From: Nitrospira_D sp035465795
GTDB taxonomy: Bacteria; Nitrospirota; Nitrospiria; Nitrospirales; Nitrospiraceae
Reading direction: 5' to 3'
Assembly (NCBI RefSeq): GCF_049546785.1
Contig: NZ_JBMWAN010000002.1
Coordinates: 248,001-312,000, forward strand
DNA: 64,000 nt
Shown here one piece after another: positions 56,421-64,000 of the stretch (position 1 is the stretch's first letter; the number at the start of each line of letters is the position of its first letter). The notes below the pieces were generated by a model, which was given only the letters and a program-made list of their open reading frames with translations, had not been told where the DNA came from and searched no databases. A program made the translations under genes and the position numbers.

Positions 56421-58611
56421 TGAGTCGAACCTCCTTGATCGTCTGAGGAACCTGCCATACATCGCGCTGCGCCACGACACCGTCGCTAAAGATCACCACG
56501 CTGTGCCATCCATAGAAGAACAACAGCCGGGCGACCTTGGCCGCCGCCGCGGGCTGGATCGCGTACAACACCGTCACCACCGAACCGGGGACGCCGGCGC
56601 GGTGACAGGACAGCAACACCGCCTTGGCCGGACCGTCATACGTCGCCCCGGCAATCCGAAACCCGGTCGGCTCCAATTTCACCCGGTCCCCGCACGAATC
56701 CCCCAGCAGGGATTGGGCCTGAGCCCGGTGCTCCGGTGTCACCACCATGAGGACCGATCCTGACGCAGGCAGCACCGTGGTGTCTACCGGCAGCATGTCG
56801 GTCTTGCGTTCCGGGGCAAGCGGCTCTTCCTGCGCCCGGATTCGCGCCACCAGTTCCTGAAACGGCGTGGCGCCGTCGGGAAACAGCGGCAGGAGGGATT
56901 TGCGCGGATCGGTCACATACAGGTTCAGCACCGGCGCCAATTGGTCCCGACGAAACCGTTGTAACGTCATCACCTGCGGGTCCAGCGACACCGACAGCGG
57001 CATTGAGGGAACCGGAACGTCAACCTCCCCCTGAGACCCGGCCAGCGGCACCAGCAGGGTCTTCACCGAGTCCTGCATCGTCACTTCGACCGGGACCGTC
57101 ACGCGGAAGGGTTCTCCCTCCTGCCGCACCGCGACATGCAGACGGAAAGCTCCCGGCTGATCCGCCGGCGGCGACGCCGAGGCGTCGACCAGAGACAACT
57201 GCGGCGCGCCGGCCCGTTCGACCCATTGCGCAAAGAACCAGCGCAGGTCTTTCCCGCTGACCCGGGCAAACAGGCCTTCGAGATCCTTCCAATCGGCATG
57301 CCGGCCGGAATACTCTTGAACCACCTGCTTCACCCCTCGCCAGAACGCGTCATCGCCGATTTCCATGCGCAGCTGATGGAACACCATCGCCGCCTTCTGG
57401 TAGCCGATGGCGTTGTCCTTCTCATCGCTCTTCCGCTGAAATTCCGCGACGGGGTAGTCCGATCGGGGCGTCACATACAGGCTGTACCCCTGCGTCATCA
57501 AGCGGCGCTGCTCGCGCGCCTGCCGGTCGTCGTGCGCCAGCTCATGCCAGTAATAGTTCGCCAGATAGGTCGTCAGCCCTTCGACCCAGTTGCCGCTCTC
57601 GACACGATTCCACACCGAGTTGCCGATCCAGGAATGGACGATCTCATGTCCCAAGGCATAGGGCTGCACATAGTGCCGCTTGATGCTGCCGCTCCCGAGC
57701 AGTGTAAAGGACGGCATGCCGAGCCCGCTGGCAAAGAAATTCTCCACCACGGCGAATTGCTCGAACGGATACGGCCCCAGAATCGGCACATAGACATCGA
57801 GATATTTCGCTGTCGCTTCCAGATATTCGTCGGCTAGAGCCGCATCTTCAGGAAACAGATAGGTGGCAAGGCTGACCGGCCTCCCCGCCCCGTCTCTCCA
57901 CTCGCGCTGCTTCACCGCAAACCTGCCGGCCACGAGCGTCAGCGCCTCCGCGATGCCCGACTCCCAGGTCTGCCGCACGACGCAGGCCCCGCCGGAATCT
58001 CTCCGCGAACAGTCCTGTCTCGCCCCCCCGCGTCCCTGACTGACTGTGGTCCATCCATCGGGAATCTCGACCGCGAGCGCATAGGACGCCAGCGAACCGG
58101 ACAGATCGGGATACCACCCGCTTTCACTGCTCAGATAGGTGCCTTCCGGCCCGATATGTCCGGCGGTCTCGCTCGGCGTGACGAATCGGAGGTGGCGCGG
58201 CTCGCGCGGCGGATCGTTGATAAGACCCTCATAGCGCCACTCCACCGTCACGTCGCCGGCGGCGGCGGCCGGCAGCGACAACCCGAGCAATTGGAAGCTC
58301 GAATCGTCCGGCGCAGGGACCACCCTGAATGGCAGGGGAATAGACCGTTCCCTCTCGACGAGAACGACCTCCATGACCCGTAGCGACTTGGCCAGTGAAA
58401 AGACCGGCTGTTGCGCCTGATCGACCTGCAGAACCATCCGATCGGTGGCCGCAAGCCGGTGCCGATCAGGATCGATCGTCACGACAAGATCATGATGGCG
58501 GATGCGCGAAGAATTGCCCGCGTCGCCTGCGCGCCCGGCGGAAGCGGGCAGGAGCACAGAGAAGAAACAGAGGATCGTGGTGATGGAACGAACATCCCTT
58601 CCGAATGGCAT
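56407..58611 (-). CDS. M1-family aminopeptidase-like secreted protein
   Basis: The 734-residue precursor has a signal peptide (ITTILCFFSVLLPASAGRAG). It has the M1 zinc site HEIVHSWIGN with the third ligand in NWVEGLTTYLANYY, and the GLGMPSFTLLGSGS region in place of the usual GAMEN motif, so peptidase activity may be atypical. A C-terminal extension (about 180 residues) has no known match. It is probably periplasmic. Operon order: this gene, PD40 protein, PAP2 phosphatase. Confidence 0.85.
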   Translation of the reverse strand: MPFGRDVRSITTILCFFSVLLPASAGRAGDAGNSSRIRHHDLVVTIDPDRHRLAATDRMVLQVDQAQQPVFSLAKSLRVMEVVLVERERSIPLPFRVVPAPDDSSFQLLGLSLPAAAAGDVTVEWRYEGLINDPPREPRHLRFVTPSETAGHIGPEGTYLSSESGWYPDLSGSLASYALAVEIPDGWTTVSQGRGGARQDCSRRDSGGACVVRQTWESGIAEALTLVAGRFAVKQREWRDGAGRPVSLATYLFPEDAALADEYLEATAKYLDVYVPILGPYPFEQFAVVENFFASGLGMPSFTLLGSGSIKRHYVQPYALGHEIVHSWIGNSVWNRVESGNWVEGLTTYLANYYWHELAHDDRQAREQRRLMTQGYSLYVTPRSDYPVAEFQRKSDEKDNAIGYQKAAMVFHQLRMEIGDDAFWRGVKQVVQEYSGRHADWKDLEGLFARVSGKDLRWFFAQWVERAGAPQLSLVDASASPPADQPGAFRLHVAVRQEGEPFRVTVPVEVTMQDSVKTLLVPLAGSQGEVDVPVPSMPLSVSLDPQVMTLQRFRRDQLAPVLNLYVTDPRKSLLPLFPDGATPFQELVARIRAQEEPLAPERKTDMLPVDTTVLPASGSVLMVVTPEHRAQAQSLLGDSCGDRVKLEPTGFRIAGATYDGPAKAVLLSCHRAGVPGSVVTVLYAIQPAAAAKVARLLFFYGWHSVVIFSDGVVAQRDVWQVPQTIKEVRLNAQP

Positions 58612-58619
58612 CGGAAGGG

Positions 58620-58740
58620 TTTTAGCACCCGCGACAGACGAGCACAAGCCGGGTGACGGTGAGGGCCCGGTCAGACCCGACCGGCTTCCCCTCACTATCG
58701 GAAAAAGGATTTAACACTCGCGACAGACGAGCACGAGTTG
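58620..58740 (-). repeat. Direct repeat of the receiver gene's 3' end
   Basis: GCGACAGACGAGCAC occurs at about 58630-58644 and again at about 58718-58732 in the same orientation. In both, the reverse strand reads LVLVCR-x-C then stop: VCREC is the true end of the dual-receiver protein, VCRGC is the extra copy. The interval is a short leftover, suggesting that a second gene end was lost by deletion. Confidence 0.6.
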
Positions 58741-59496
58741 GACGGCGGTCAACAGGCGATCCAGCGCGATGGGCTTCCCCAAAATCTCTTGCGGGCCCAG
58801 AGCCCAGGCCTCTTCGAGCATCTCCTCGTTATGGCTCCCGGTCATGATGATGACGCCCCCCGGATATTCCTGTTCCCGGAGCGCCTGCAAGACCTCGAAC
58901 CCCGACAGACCCGGCAGGATCATATCCAAGATAATCAGATCGGGCGGCGCCTCCTGCACGACGCGCAGCGCCTCGTGGCCATCCTTCACTCCGATCGTCC
59001 GATACCCGCGCAAACCCAGAAATTGAATCAGCAAATCCCGCACAAGCGGGTCATCGTCGACGACCAGCACCCATTCGCCCGTATCCGGGTTCGAATGCTG
59101 CGCATCGGGAGGAACCGGCGTCGGGTTGGGCCTGACAGGCAACTGCGAAGCCCGATGCACCGCCTCGACCAGAATATCCAGCGAAAGCCCGCGACGGATA
59201 AAGTCGGTGACCCGCAGCGAGCGGGCCTGACTCTCCTGCACCTCGGTGGCTCCTCCGCCCAGGATTATCACCGGCGCTGCGGGGTCGATGGCCCGGATTT
59301 CCTTGAGCACCGTCAACCCGTCCATCTCGGGCATGCGCAAATCAAGCAGGGTGATACGCGGCGCATGTGTCCGGAACAGATTCAGGCCTTCACGCCCGCT
59401 GGTACAGGTCACCACATGATATCCATGCCGCGTCAGCACGGTCTGCAGGAGATCGCAATTCATCTGGTCGTCGTCAACAATCAAAATGGTAATCAT
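58711..59496 (-). CDS. Dual receiver-domain response regulator
   Basis: The 261-residue protein has two receivers in tandem and no output domain. The first (MITILIVDDDQMNCDL; acceptor D in LLDLRMPEMDG) lacks the usual lysine, which reads FIRRGLS. The second (LVVDDDPLVRDLL; acceptor in IILDMILPGLSGFE; GKPIALD) is complete. The linker is proline-rich. It probably works as a phosphorelay or protein interaction module; no kinase is adjacent. Confidence 0.9.
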   Translation of the reverse strand: MITILIVDDDQMNCDLLQTVLTRHGYHVVTCTSGREGLNLFRTHAPRITLLDLRMPEMDGLTVLKEIRAIDPAAPVIILGGGATEVQESQARSLRVTDFIRRGLSLDILVEAVHRASQLPVRPNPTPVPPDAQHSNPDTGEWVLVVDDDPLVRDLLIQFLGLRGYRTIGVKDGHEALRVVQEAPPDLIILDMILPGLSGFEVLQALREQEYPGGVIIMTGSHNEEMLEEAWALGPQEILGKPIALDRLLTAVQLVLVCREC

Positions 59497-59600
59497 GCGG
59501 ACCCCGCGCCTCCGAATCCAGGGAACAGGCGAAGCTGACGCCTCGCGAACGTATGCCCAACCATAGCACGAGGTCGCCGGGGTGAAAAGAAAATGACCGG

Positions 59601-60536
59601 TTATGAACGGGGGGCGGGCTGCCCGAATAAGGCGGCGATAAAGGCTTCCTGATTGAAGTCCTGAAGGTCCTCGACCCCTTCGCCGACGCCGATCAGCCGC
59701 ACCGGAATTTTGAGCTCCTCGGCGATCGCGACGACGATCCCCCCGCGTGCGGTCCCATCGAGCTTGGTGAGGGCCAGGCCCGTCACACCGACCGATTCCT
59801 TGAATTGCCGCGCTTGCGCCAGCGCGTTCTGCCCGAGCGTGGCATCCAGGACCAGCAGGGTTTCATGCGGCGCGCCCGGGAGTGCCTGGCCGATCACACG
59901 GGTGACTTTCCGCAACTCGTCCATGAGGTTGGATTTGGTGTGCAACCGGCCCGCCGTGTCGATGAGGACCACATCGACCCCGCGCGCCTTTGCGGCCACG
60001 ATGCCATCGAATGCCACCGCCGCCGGGTCCGCCCCGTGCCGATGCCGGATGACATCCACCCCGACGCGATCCGCCCATACCTGCAGCTGATCGATCGCCG
60101 CCGCGCGAAAGGTATCCCCTGCCACCAGCAGGGGACGGCGGCCGCCTTGCACCAATCGTTGCGCCATCTTTGCAATCGTCGTGGTCTTCCCCACTCCGTT
60201 CACTCCGACGACCAGCACCACGAACGGCTTCGGCCCCTGCGTAATCAGCTGTTCCAGTGACGGCCCTTGCACCGGAGCCAGCACGCCATAGACCGTCCGG
60301 CTCAGCACGTTCTGCAAGGCCTCGGGACTGGCCGCATCCGCCCCCCGCGCCTGCTCGCGCACCTGCGTCATCAGTCGATCCACCACCCGCACGCCCAGAT
60401 CGGCGCTCAAGAGCGCGGATTCCAGGTCTTCGAGCATCGCGGGATCCGGGGTCCGCCCCAACACCCGGTCGAGCGACTGCCGCACGACGTGACGCGTTTT
60501 GCTGAGGCCGTCGCTCAGCCGCTGAAACCATCCCAT
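59601..60536 (-). CDS. ftsY: Signal recognition particle receptor FtsY
   Basis: The 311-residue NG-domain GTPase has G1 VVGVNGVGKTTTIAKMAQRL, DTAGRLHTKSNLMDEL and TKLDGTARGG. It docks SRP-ribosome complexes at the membrane. The acidic A domain of E. coli FtsY is absent; the N domain begins soon after the start (GLSKTRHVVRQSLDRVLGR). It lies in the order phoH-ybeY-ftsY on the reverse strand. Confidence 0.96.
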   Translation of the reverse strand: MGWFQRLSDGLSKTRHVVRQSLDRVLGRTPDPAMLEDLESALLSADLGVRVVDRLMTQVREQARGADAASPEALQNVLSRTVYGVLAPVQGPSLEQLITQGPKPFVVLVVGVNGVGKTTTIAKMAQRLVQGGRRPLLVAGDTFRAAAIDQLQVWADRVGVDVIRHRHGADPAAVAFDGIVAAKARGVDVVLIDTAGRLHTKSNLMDELRKVTRVIGQALPGAPHETLLVLDATLGQNALAQARQFKESVGVTGLALTKLDGTARGGIVVAIAEELKIPVRLIGVGEGVEDLQDFNQEAFIAALFGQPAPRS

Positions 60537-60538
60537 GA

Positions 60539-61054
60539 TTACCCCGTCTTTCTTCCGCGCCGCCGCGCGGGCCTCGAACCCGGTTCAGGCCTCGTGACCA
60601 GCCTGGGAACCGGACCGAGCAACCGCAAAATGTGCCGCTCCCGTCGTTGCATCCTCCGGGCCTCAGGCTCGCTCCGTTCGTGATCGTACCCGCAGAGATG
60701 CAACACGCCATGGACCAACAACCAGACAAGCTCCTCATCCAAAGACCGTCCGCCCTCTTTCGCTTGACGGCGGGCCGTCGGAACCGAGATCACCACATCG
60801 CCGAGGATGCCCGATGTGAGACGCGGGGCGCCGGGCGCCAGGGCTTCTCGCATGGGAAACGCCAGCACATCGGTGGGACGATCCTTTTTCCGATACTCGC
60901 GGTTGAGCCGGCGCATGCGCCGATCCCCGATCAGATCCACGCTGAGCTCCGACGAGGCTTCTCCGACCGCCGCCAGCACCTGCTTGGCCAGGCGCACAAG
61001 AGCCGTCCGCCGCACCGCAAGCCGAATCAGGCGCACACGAAGATAGACAGCCAT
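60539..61054 (-). CDS. ybeY: Endoribonuclease YbeY
   Basis: The 171-residue protein has the zinc motif LLVHGVLHLCGYDHERSE (H-x3-H-x5-H). It takes part in 16S rRNA 3' end maturation and ribosome quality control. The N-terminal half holds LSVDLIGDRRMRRLNREYRK, then PTDVLAFPM. Its start follows the phoH stop with no gap, a usual pairing; ftsY starts 2 bp after its stop. The C-terminus is arginine-rich. Confidence 0.95.
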   Translation of the reverse strand: MAVYLRVRLIRLAVRRTALVRLAKQVLAAVGEASSELSVDLIGDRRMRRLNREYRKKDRPTDVLAFPMREALAPGAPRLTSGILGDVVISVPTARRQAKEGGRSLDEELVWLLVHGVLHLCGYDHERSEPEARRMQRRERHILRLLGPVPRLVTRPEPGSRPARRRGRKTG

Positions 61055-62113
61055 TTAATGGGATTGGCCCGAAGAATCTCGCGGCAGTGAACCGGATGGA
61101 GTCCCTTTGCGGGAAGCCGGCACCGGCGACGCACCCTGCGGCCGGGACGATCTGGCGTCGCTGCCGCTCATGGACTGATACCGATCGTAGGCCTTCACAA
61201 TATCCTGCACCAGGCGATGGCGCACCACGTCCTTCTCGTCGAAGTAGATAAACTCGATGCCGTCGATACCGTGCAAAATTTCTTTCACTTCAATGAGCCC
61301 CGACACGCGATCGGCCGGCAAATCCACCTGCGTGATGTCACCGGTGACCACTACCTTCGAGTGGAAGCCCAACCGCGTCAGGAACATCTTCATCTGTTCC
61401 GCCGTGGCATTCTGCGCTTCGTCAAGAATCACGAACGAATCGTTGAGGGTCCGCCCCCGCATAAAAGCCAGCGGCGCGATCTCGATGTCGCCACGTTCGA
61501 TAAGGCGATTGGCCCGCTCCATATCCATCATGTCGAACAACGCATCGTACAGCGGCCGCAGATAGGGATTCACCTTCGCATACATATCGCCCGGCAGAAA
61601 CCCCAGTTTCTCTCCGGCTTCGACGGCGGGGCGCGCCAGAATGATCCGGCTGACTTCCTTTTTCATCAGGGCGCTGACCGCCATCGCCATCGCCAGGTAG
61701 GTCTTGCCCGTTCCGGCCGGTCCGATGGCAATCACGATATCGTGTTGTTCGATGGCTTCAATATAAGCTTTCTGCGCGGGAGACTTCGGCCCGATAAACC
61801 GCTTCTTGGTCACAATGGTGGTGGCGCCGGTCAGCACCTCCTTGATGGAGGCATCGGGCGTCTGGCGTAACGCCGTCAGCGCATGGGTCACGTCATCCGG
61901 CTGGAGCGCGAGCCCTTCGTTGGTGAGATTTGCGAGTTCGAACAGGATTCGTTCCGCCTGGCGGGTGGCATCCGGCTGACCATCGAGGGTCAGCTCCTCC
62001 CCGCGCGCGGAGAGGCGCACGCCGAGCTCATCTTCGATGAGTTTGAGATGGCGGTCGTGGTGACCGAACAATGCGGCAGTATTAGTGCCTTCTCGTAGTT
62101 TAAGTTTACGCAC
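61055..62113 (-). CDS. phoH: PhoH-family ATPase
   Basis: The 352-residue protein has Walker A AIGPAGTGKTYLAMAMAVSA and Walker B SFVILDEAQNATAEQMKMFL, then VTGDITQVDLP and SGLIEVKEIL. It is associated with RNA metabolism together with YbeY. An N-terminal KH-like region (ERILFELANLTNEGLALQPD) is present. The start codon is GTG 62113, with GGAGGGAG upstream at a longer than usual distance. The C-terminal tail is low-complexity. Confidence 0.93.
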   Translation of the reverse strand: MRKLKLREGTNTAALFGHHDRHLKLIEDELGVRLSARGEELTLDGQPDATRQAERILFELANLTNEGLALQPDDVTHALTALRQTPDASIKEVLTGATTIVTKKRFIGPKSPAQKAYIEAIEQHDIVIAIGPAGTGKTYLAMAMAVSALMKKEVSRIILARPAVEAGEKLGFLPGDMYAKVNPYLRPLYDALFDMMDMERANRLIERGDIEIAPLAFMRGRTLNDSFVILDEAQNATAEQMKMFLTRLGFHSKVVVTGDITQVDLPADRVSGLIEVKEILHGIDGIEFIYFDEKDVVRHRLVQDIVKAYDRYQSMSGSDARSSRPQGASPVPASRKGTPSGSLPRDSSGQSH

Positions 62114-62212
62114 GAATGCGGTGTGCTCTCCCTCCTACAGCATCAGTTGAGTTTATTCTATCAGAGGGGAAAAAGGCGAGACAAGCGGCAGTAGGGGCCG
62201 GACGGCCCGGGA

Positions 62213-63229
62213 TCAAGCCCCGGCCGGCGCGGCAGGCGCAACCGCCGTGAGATTGAGTTCGAATTCCTGAAAGGCGACCGCCCCCTGGCTGTCCTTTGCC
62301 AGGATCCTGACTTTATGCGCCCCCGCCTGGCTCGATGCTGCGGCCCAGGTGACCACTCCCGTTTGTGCATCGATCTGCATTCCAGAAGGCGCCGCCTCCA
62401 AGGAAAAGGTAATGGCATCCGACTCGGCATCCGTGGCTTGGACGCGATAATCATAGCGATTGTTGACGATGGCGGTAGCCGGACTCGACACAATCTTCGG
62501 GGGAGTGTTCCCGACCGGAATCGCCGCCGATCGAATCGCGACGCCGGTGCTCGCGCCATCGGACGGCACCGCCTCGACAACCAGGGTATCCCCGCGGACA
62601 AACCCCGCCGTTTCGAACTCGGGGTCATCGCCTTCGTGAATCAACTTGCCGTTCCTCCACCACCGATACAGGGCATGGATGGTATCGCCGTCGACATCCG
62701 ACAGGTTGGCCCGAACCTGTACCCGCATCCCCGGGAATACGGACGGGGGATCGATTTCCAGCGCCGCTACGACCGGCGGTGAATTCGCGACAACCACCTG
62801 CTCGCTGGTCATCGAAGCCCCTTCGACGATCCCGTCATGCGGCCACGCCTGCACCGTGACCCGATCGCCACGCTTGAGCAGCGCCGCCGGCAACTGCTCA
62901 CCCTCCTGCCCGGCTACCGCGTCTCCGTTGATGGTCCACTGGTAGCGGAACCGGAGAGGATTCCGGTCAACGTCCTGCGCCTCGGCATGGGCACTCACAG
63001 GACCGGTTAAGGTCAGCGGCACCGGCTGGATCGTGACCGTGCGAATGACTGGAGGATGGTTTCCCGGTGAAGCCACAACCGGCATGCTATCGGGGGAACT
63101 ACGCTGGCACCCGCTCAAGAGGACCACCCCTAACAGGGAAACGCCCGCGGCCCCTGAAAGGCAGTGCACGGCACGAGGCCTCAAGCCTCGTGCCCGCAGG
63201 ACGCCCTTTGAAACCTGCCCCCCTGTCAT
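62213..63229 (-). CDS. Ig/cadherin-like repeat lipoprotein
   Basis: The 338-residue precursor has a lipobox (LLGVVLLSGCQRS). Tandem modules follow: NHPPVIRTVTIQPVPLTLTG, NSPPVVAALEIDPPSVFPGM and NTPPKIVSSPATAIVNNRYD, each with a D-x-D or DAESD element as in PKD or dystroglycan-type cadherin-like domains; the last is a clear Ig-like putative domain (SGMQIDAQTGVVTW). It is an envelope surface adhesin or structural lipoprotein. It starts 1 bp after the PilY1-like stop, so it is coupled to it. Confidence 0.8.
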   Translation of the reverse strand: MTGGQVSKGVLRARGLRPRAVHCLSGAAGVSLLGVVLLSGCQRSSPDSMPVVASPGNHPPVIRTVTIQPVPLTLTGPVSAHAEAQDVDRNPLRFRYQWTINGDAVAGQEGEQLPAALLKRGDRVTVQAWPHDGIVEGASMTSEQVVVANSPPVVAALEIDPPSVFPGMRVQVRANLSDVDGDTIHALYRWWRNGKLIHEGDDPEFETAGFVRGDTLVVEAVPSDGASTGVAIRSAAIPVGNTPPKIVSSPATAIVNNRYDYRVQATDAESDAITFSLEAAPSGMQIDAQTGVVTWAAASSQAGAHKVRILAKDSQGAVAFQEFELNLTAVAPAAPAGA

Positions 63230-63230
63230 A

Positions 63231-64000
63231 TCAATCCCGTTGATTGATCCACGAGACATATTCGCTCTTGGCAGACAAGCCGTTGAAGGCCACATTGGTC
63301 ACTTTCGAATCGCTCGTCTGAATGAAGCCTGATGCCCCTCCGGCCCCTAAGTGAACGGCCACCTTGGAGGCCACACCTTCACCCAGGGAGACGCTCCGTA
63401 TCGCGTTCCCTGCCGCGTCCACTCCAAAGAGCGGTTCCAGCGGAGGTCCTCCGGTCTTGTAGTAAAGACCGTACAGATTACTCTCTCCTGCCGCGACACA
63501 AATGTCGTTGGTCGGGATAAAGGTCGGAAACAGCACAACCCCTGCAAGTACGCTCGGCGGAACAATCGACCGTTCTTTCGATGTCGGAAGCGTGGTCACC
63601 CATCCATCCATCGCCTTTACGAGATCAATCAAGCTCGTATAGGTAGTGGTCCCGGCAACCCCGATCACTTGATCAGACCCTGGCGCGCAGGAGATGCAGA
63701 TTTGCACGCTTGAGACATCCAGAAGATTACTCTCAAGACAATTCACCGTTGTCGATTGCGTGCACCCGCCGGGCCGCATGACGGAATCTTTGAGCCCGAC
63801 GAGATACTGGGTATCCGCGTTCGTTTTATCCGCCACGCTCAGGAAGCGCCCCGTGCCGAAAAATACCCAGGTTTCTCCCCTATCATCGACGGTGATCGCC
63901 GGACTCGCCGTGACGGGTCCGAGATAGGTCCACCCCGACTGCAAGCTGAACGTGTCCAGCAGTTCCGTGGGGACCCGGTCTGAACCGGAGGCAATACCCC
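63231..64000 (-). CDS. pilY1: PilY1-like type IV pilus protein, C-terminal part
   Basis: This is the 3' end of a gene that continues beyond the right edge of the window. It has the PilY1 C-terminal propeller features: SPAITVDDRGETWVFFGTGR, LVGLKDSV and GVVLFPTFIPTNDICVAAGE, then SNLYGLYYKTG. PilY1 sits at the pilus tip or surface and supports adhesion and pilus assembly with calcium. Only the last 256 or so residues are seen. The cysteines (ICISCAPGS) could form disulfides. Confidence 0.8.
   Translation of the reverse strand, partial: GIASGSDRVPTELLDTFSLQSGWTYLGPVTASPAITVDDRGETWVFFGTGRFLSVADKTNADTQYLVGLKDSVMRPGGCTQSTTVNCLESNLLDVSSVQICISCAPGSDQVIGVAGTTTYTSLIDLVKAMDGWVTTLPTSKERSIVPPSVLAGVVLFPTFIPTNDICVAAGESNLYGLYYKTGGPPLEPLFGVDAAGNAIRSVSLGEGVASKVAVHLGAGGASGFIQTSDSKVTNVAFNGLSAKSEYVSWINQRD

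Overview
The window is about 60% GC, gene-dense chromosomal DNA from a Gram-negative bacterium. Outer-membrane barrels, many lipoproteins, an outer-membrane lipid modification cluster and a PilY1-type protein all point to two membranes. The gene content resembles Nitrospira (phylum Nitrospirota): an ISC iron-sulfur cluster with a zinc-finger HscB, the rubrerythrin/Fe-S protein/DUF3501 triad, an alginate-export-type porin and PhoH-YbeY-FtsY. That assignment is an inference from gene content, not a database result.

Layout. 1-2 kb: an ArsI-like lyase, sigma factor SigZ and a secreted protein. 2-3.7 kb: gltX followed by two tRNA-Gln genes on the same strand. 3.8-9.7 kb: a complete ISC system (fdx divergent from iscR-S-U-A-hscB-hscA-iscX). 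9.7-17.4 kb: PBP1A, a scar of broken genes, typA, an unknown protein, a peroxiredoxin and a thioredoxin. 17.6-20 kb: a hybrid histidine kinase, a kinase remnant and a lone receiver. 20-25 kb: a tandem PTPS protein, the rubrerythrin triad, a MoaD/ThiS-like protein and HU. 26.6-27.9 kb: tRNA-Arg, then tRNA-Lys carrying an approximately 1.1-kb insertion with a toxin-antitoxin operon between 41-bp direct repeats of the tRNA 3' half. 28-42 kb: an outer-membrane barrel with cytochrome c, RicT, small enzymes, RecQ, ThrH, lipoproteins and a caspase-like lipoprotein without catalytic residues. 42-50 kb: a porin, two Tat subunits, a methyltransferase and an ABC exporter with degraded ATPase motifs. 50.7-54 kb: an envelope glycosylation cluster. 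54-64 kb: a PAP2/PD40/M1-peptidase operon, a dual receiver, FtsY-YbeY-PhoH, and a pilus-associated lipoprotein next to a partial PilY1.

The least explained structure is a set of intergenic elements (called A to F here). Each is a pair of imperfectly complementary arms made of short near-iterations. They recur mainly from 34 to 55 kb. Some lie in frame inside genes (a methyltransferase, a family 39 glycosyltransferase, the start of a PAP2 gene), and two enclose a gene or pseudogene for a four-helix-bundle (S23/IVP) protein. Together they look like a non-autonomous mobile element family, some copies of which carry an S23 gene.
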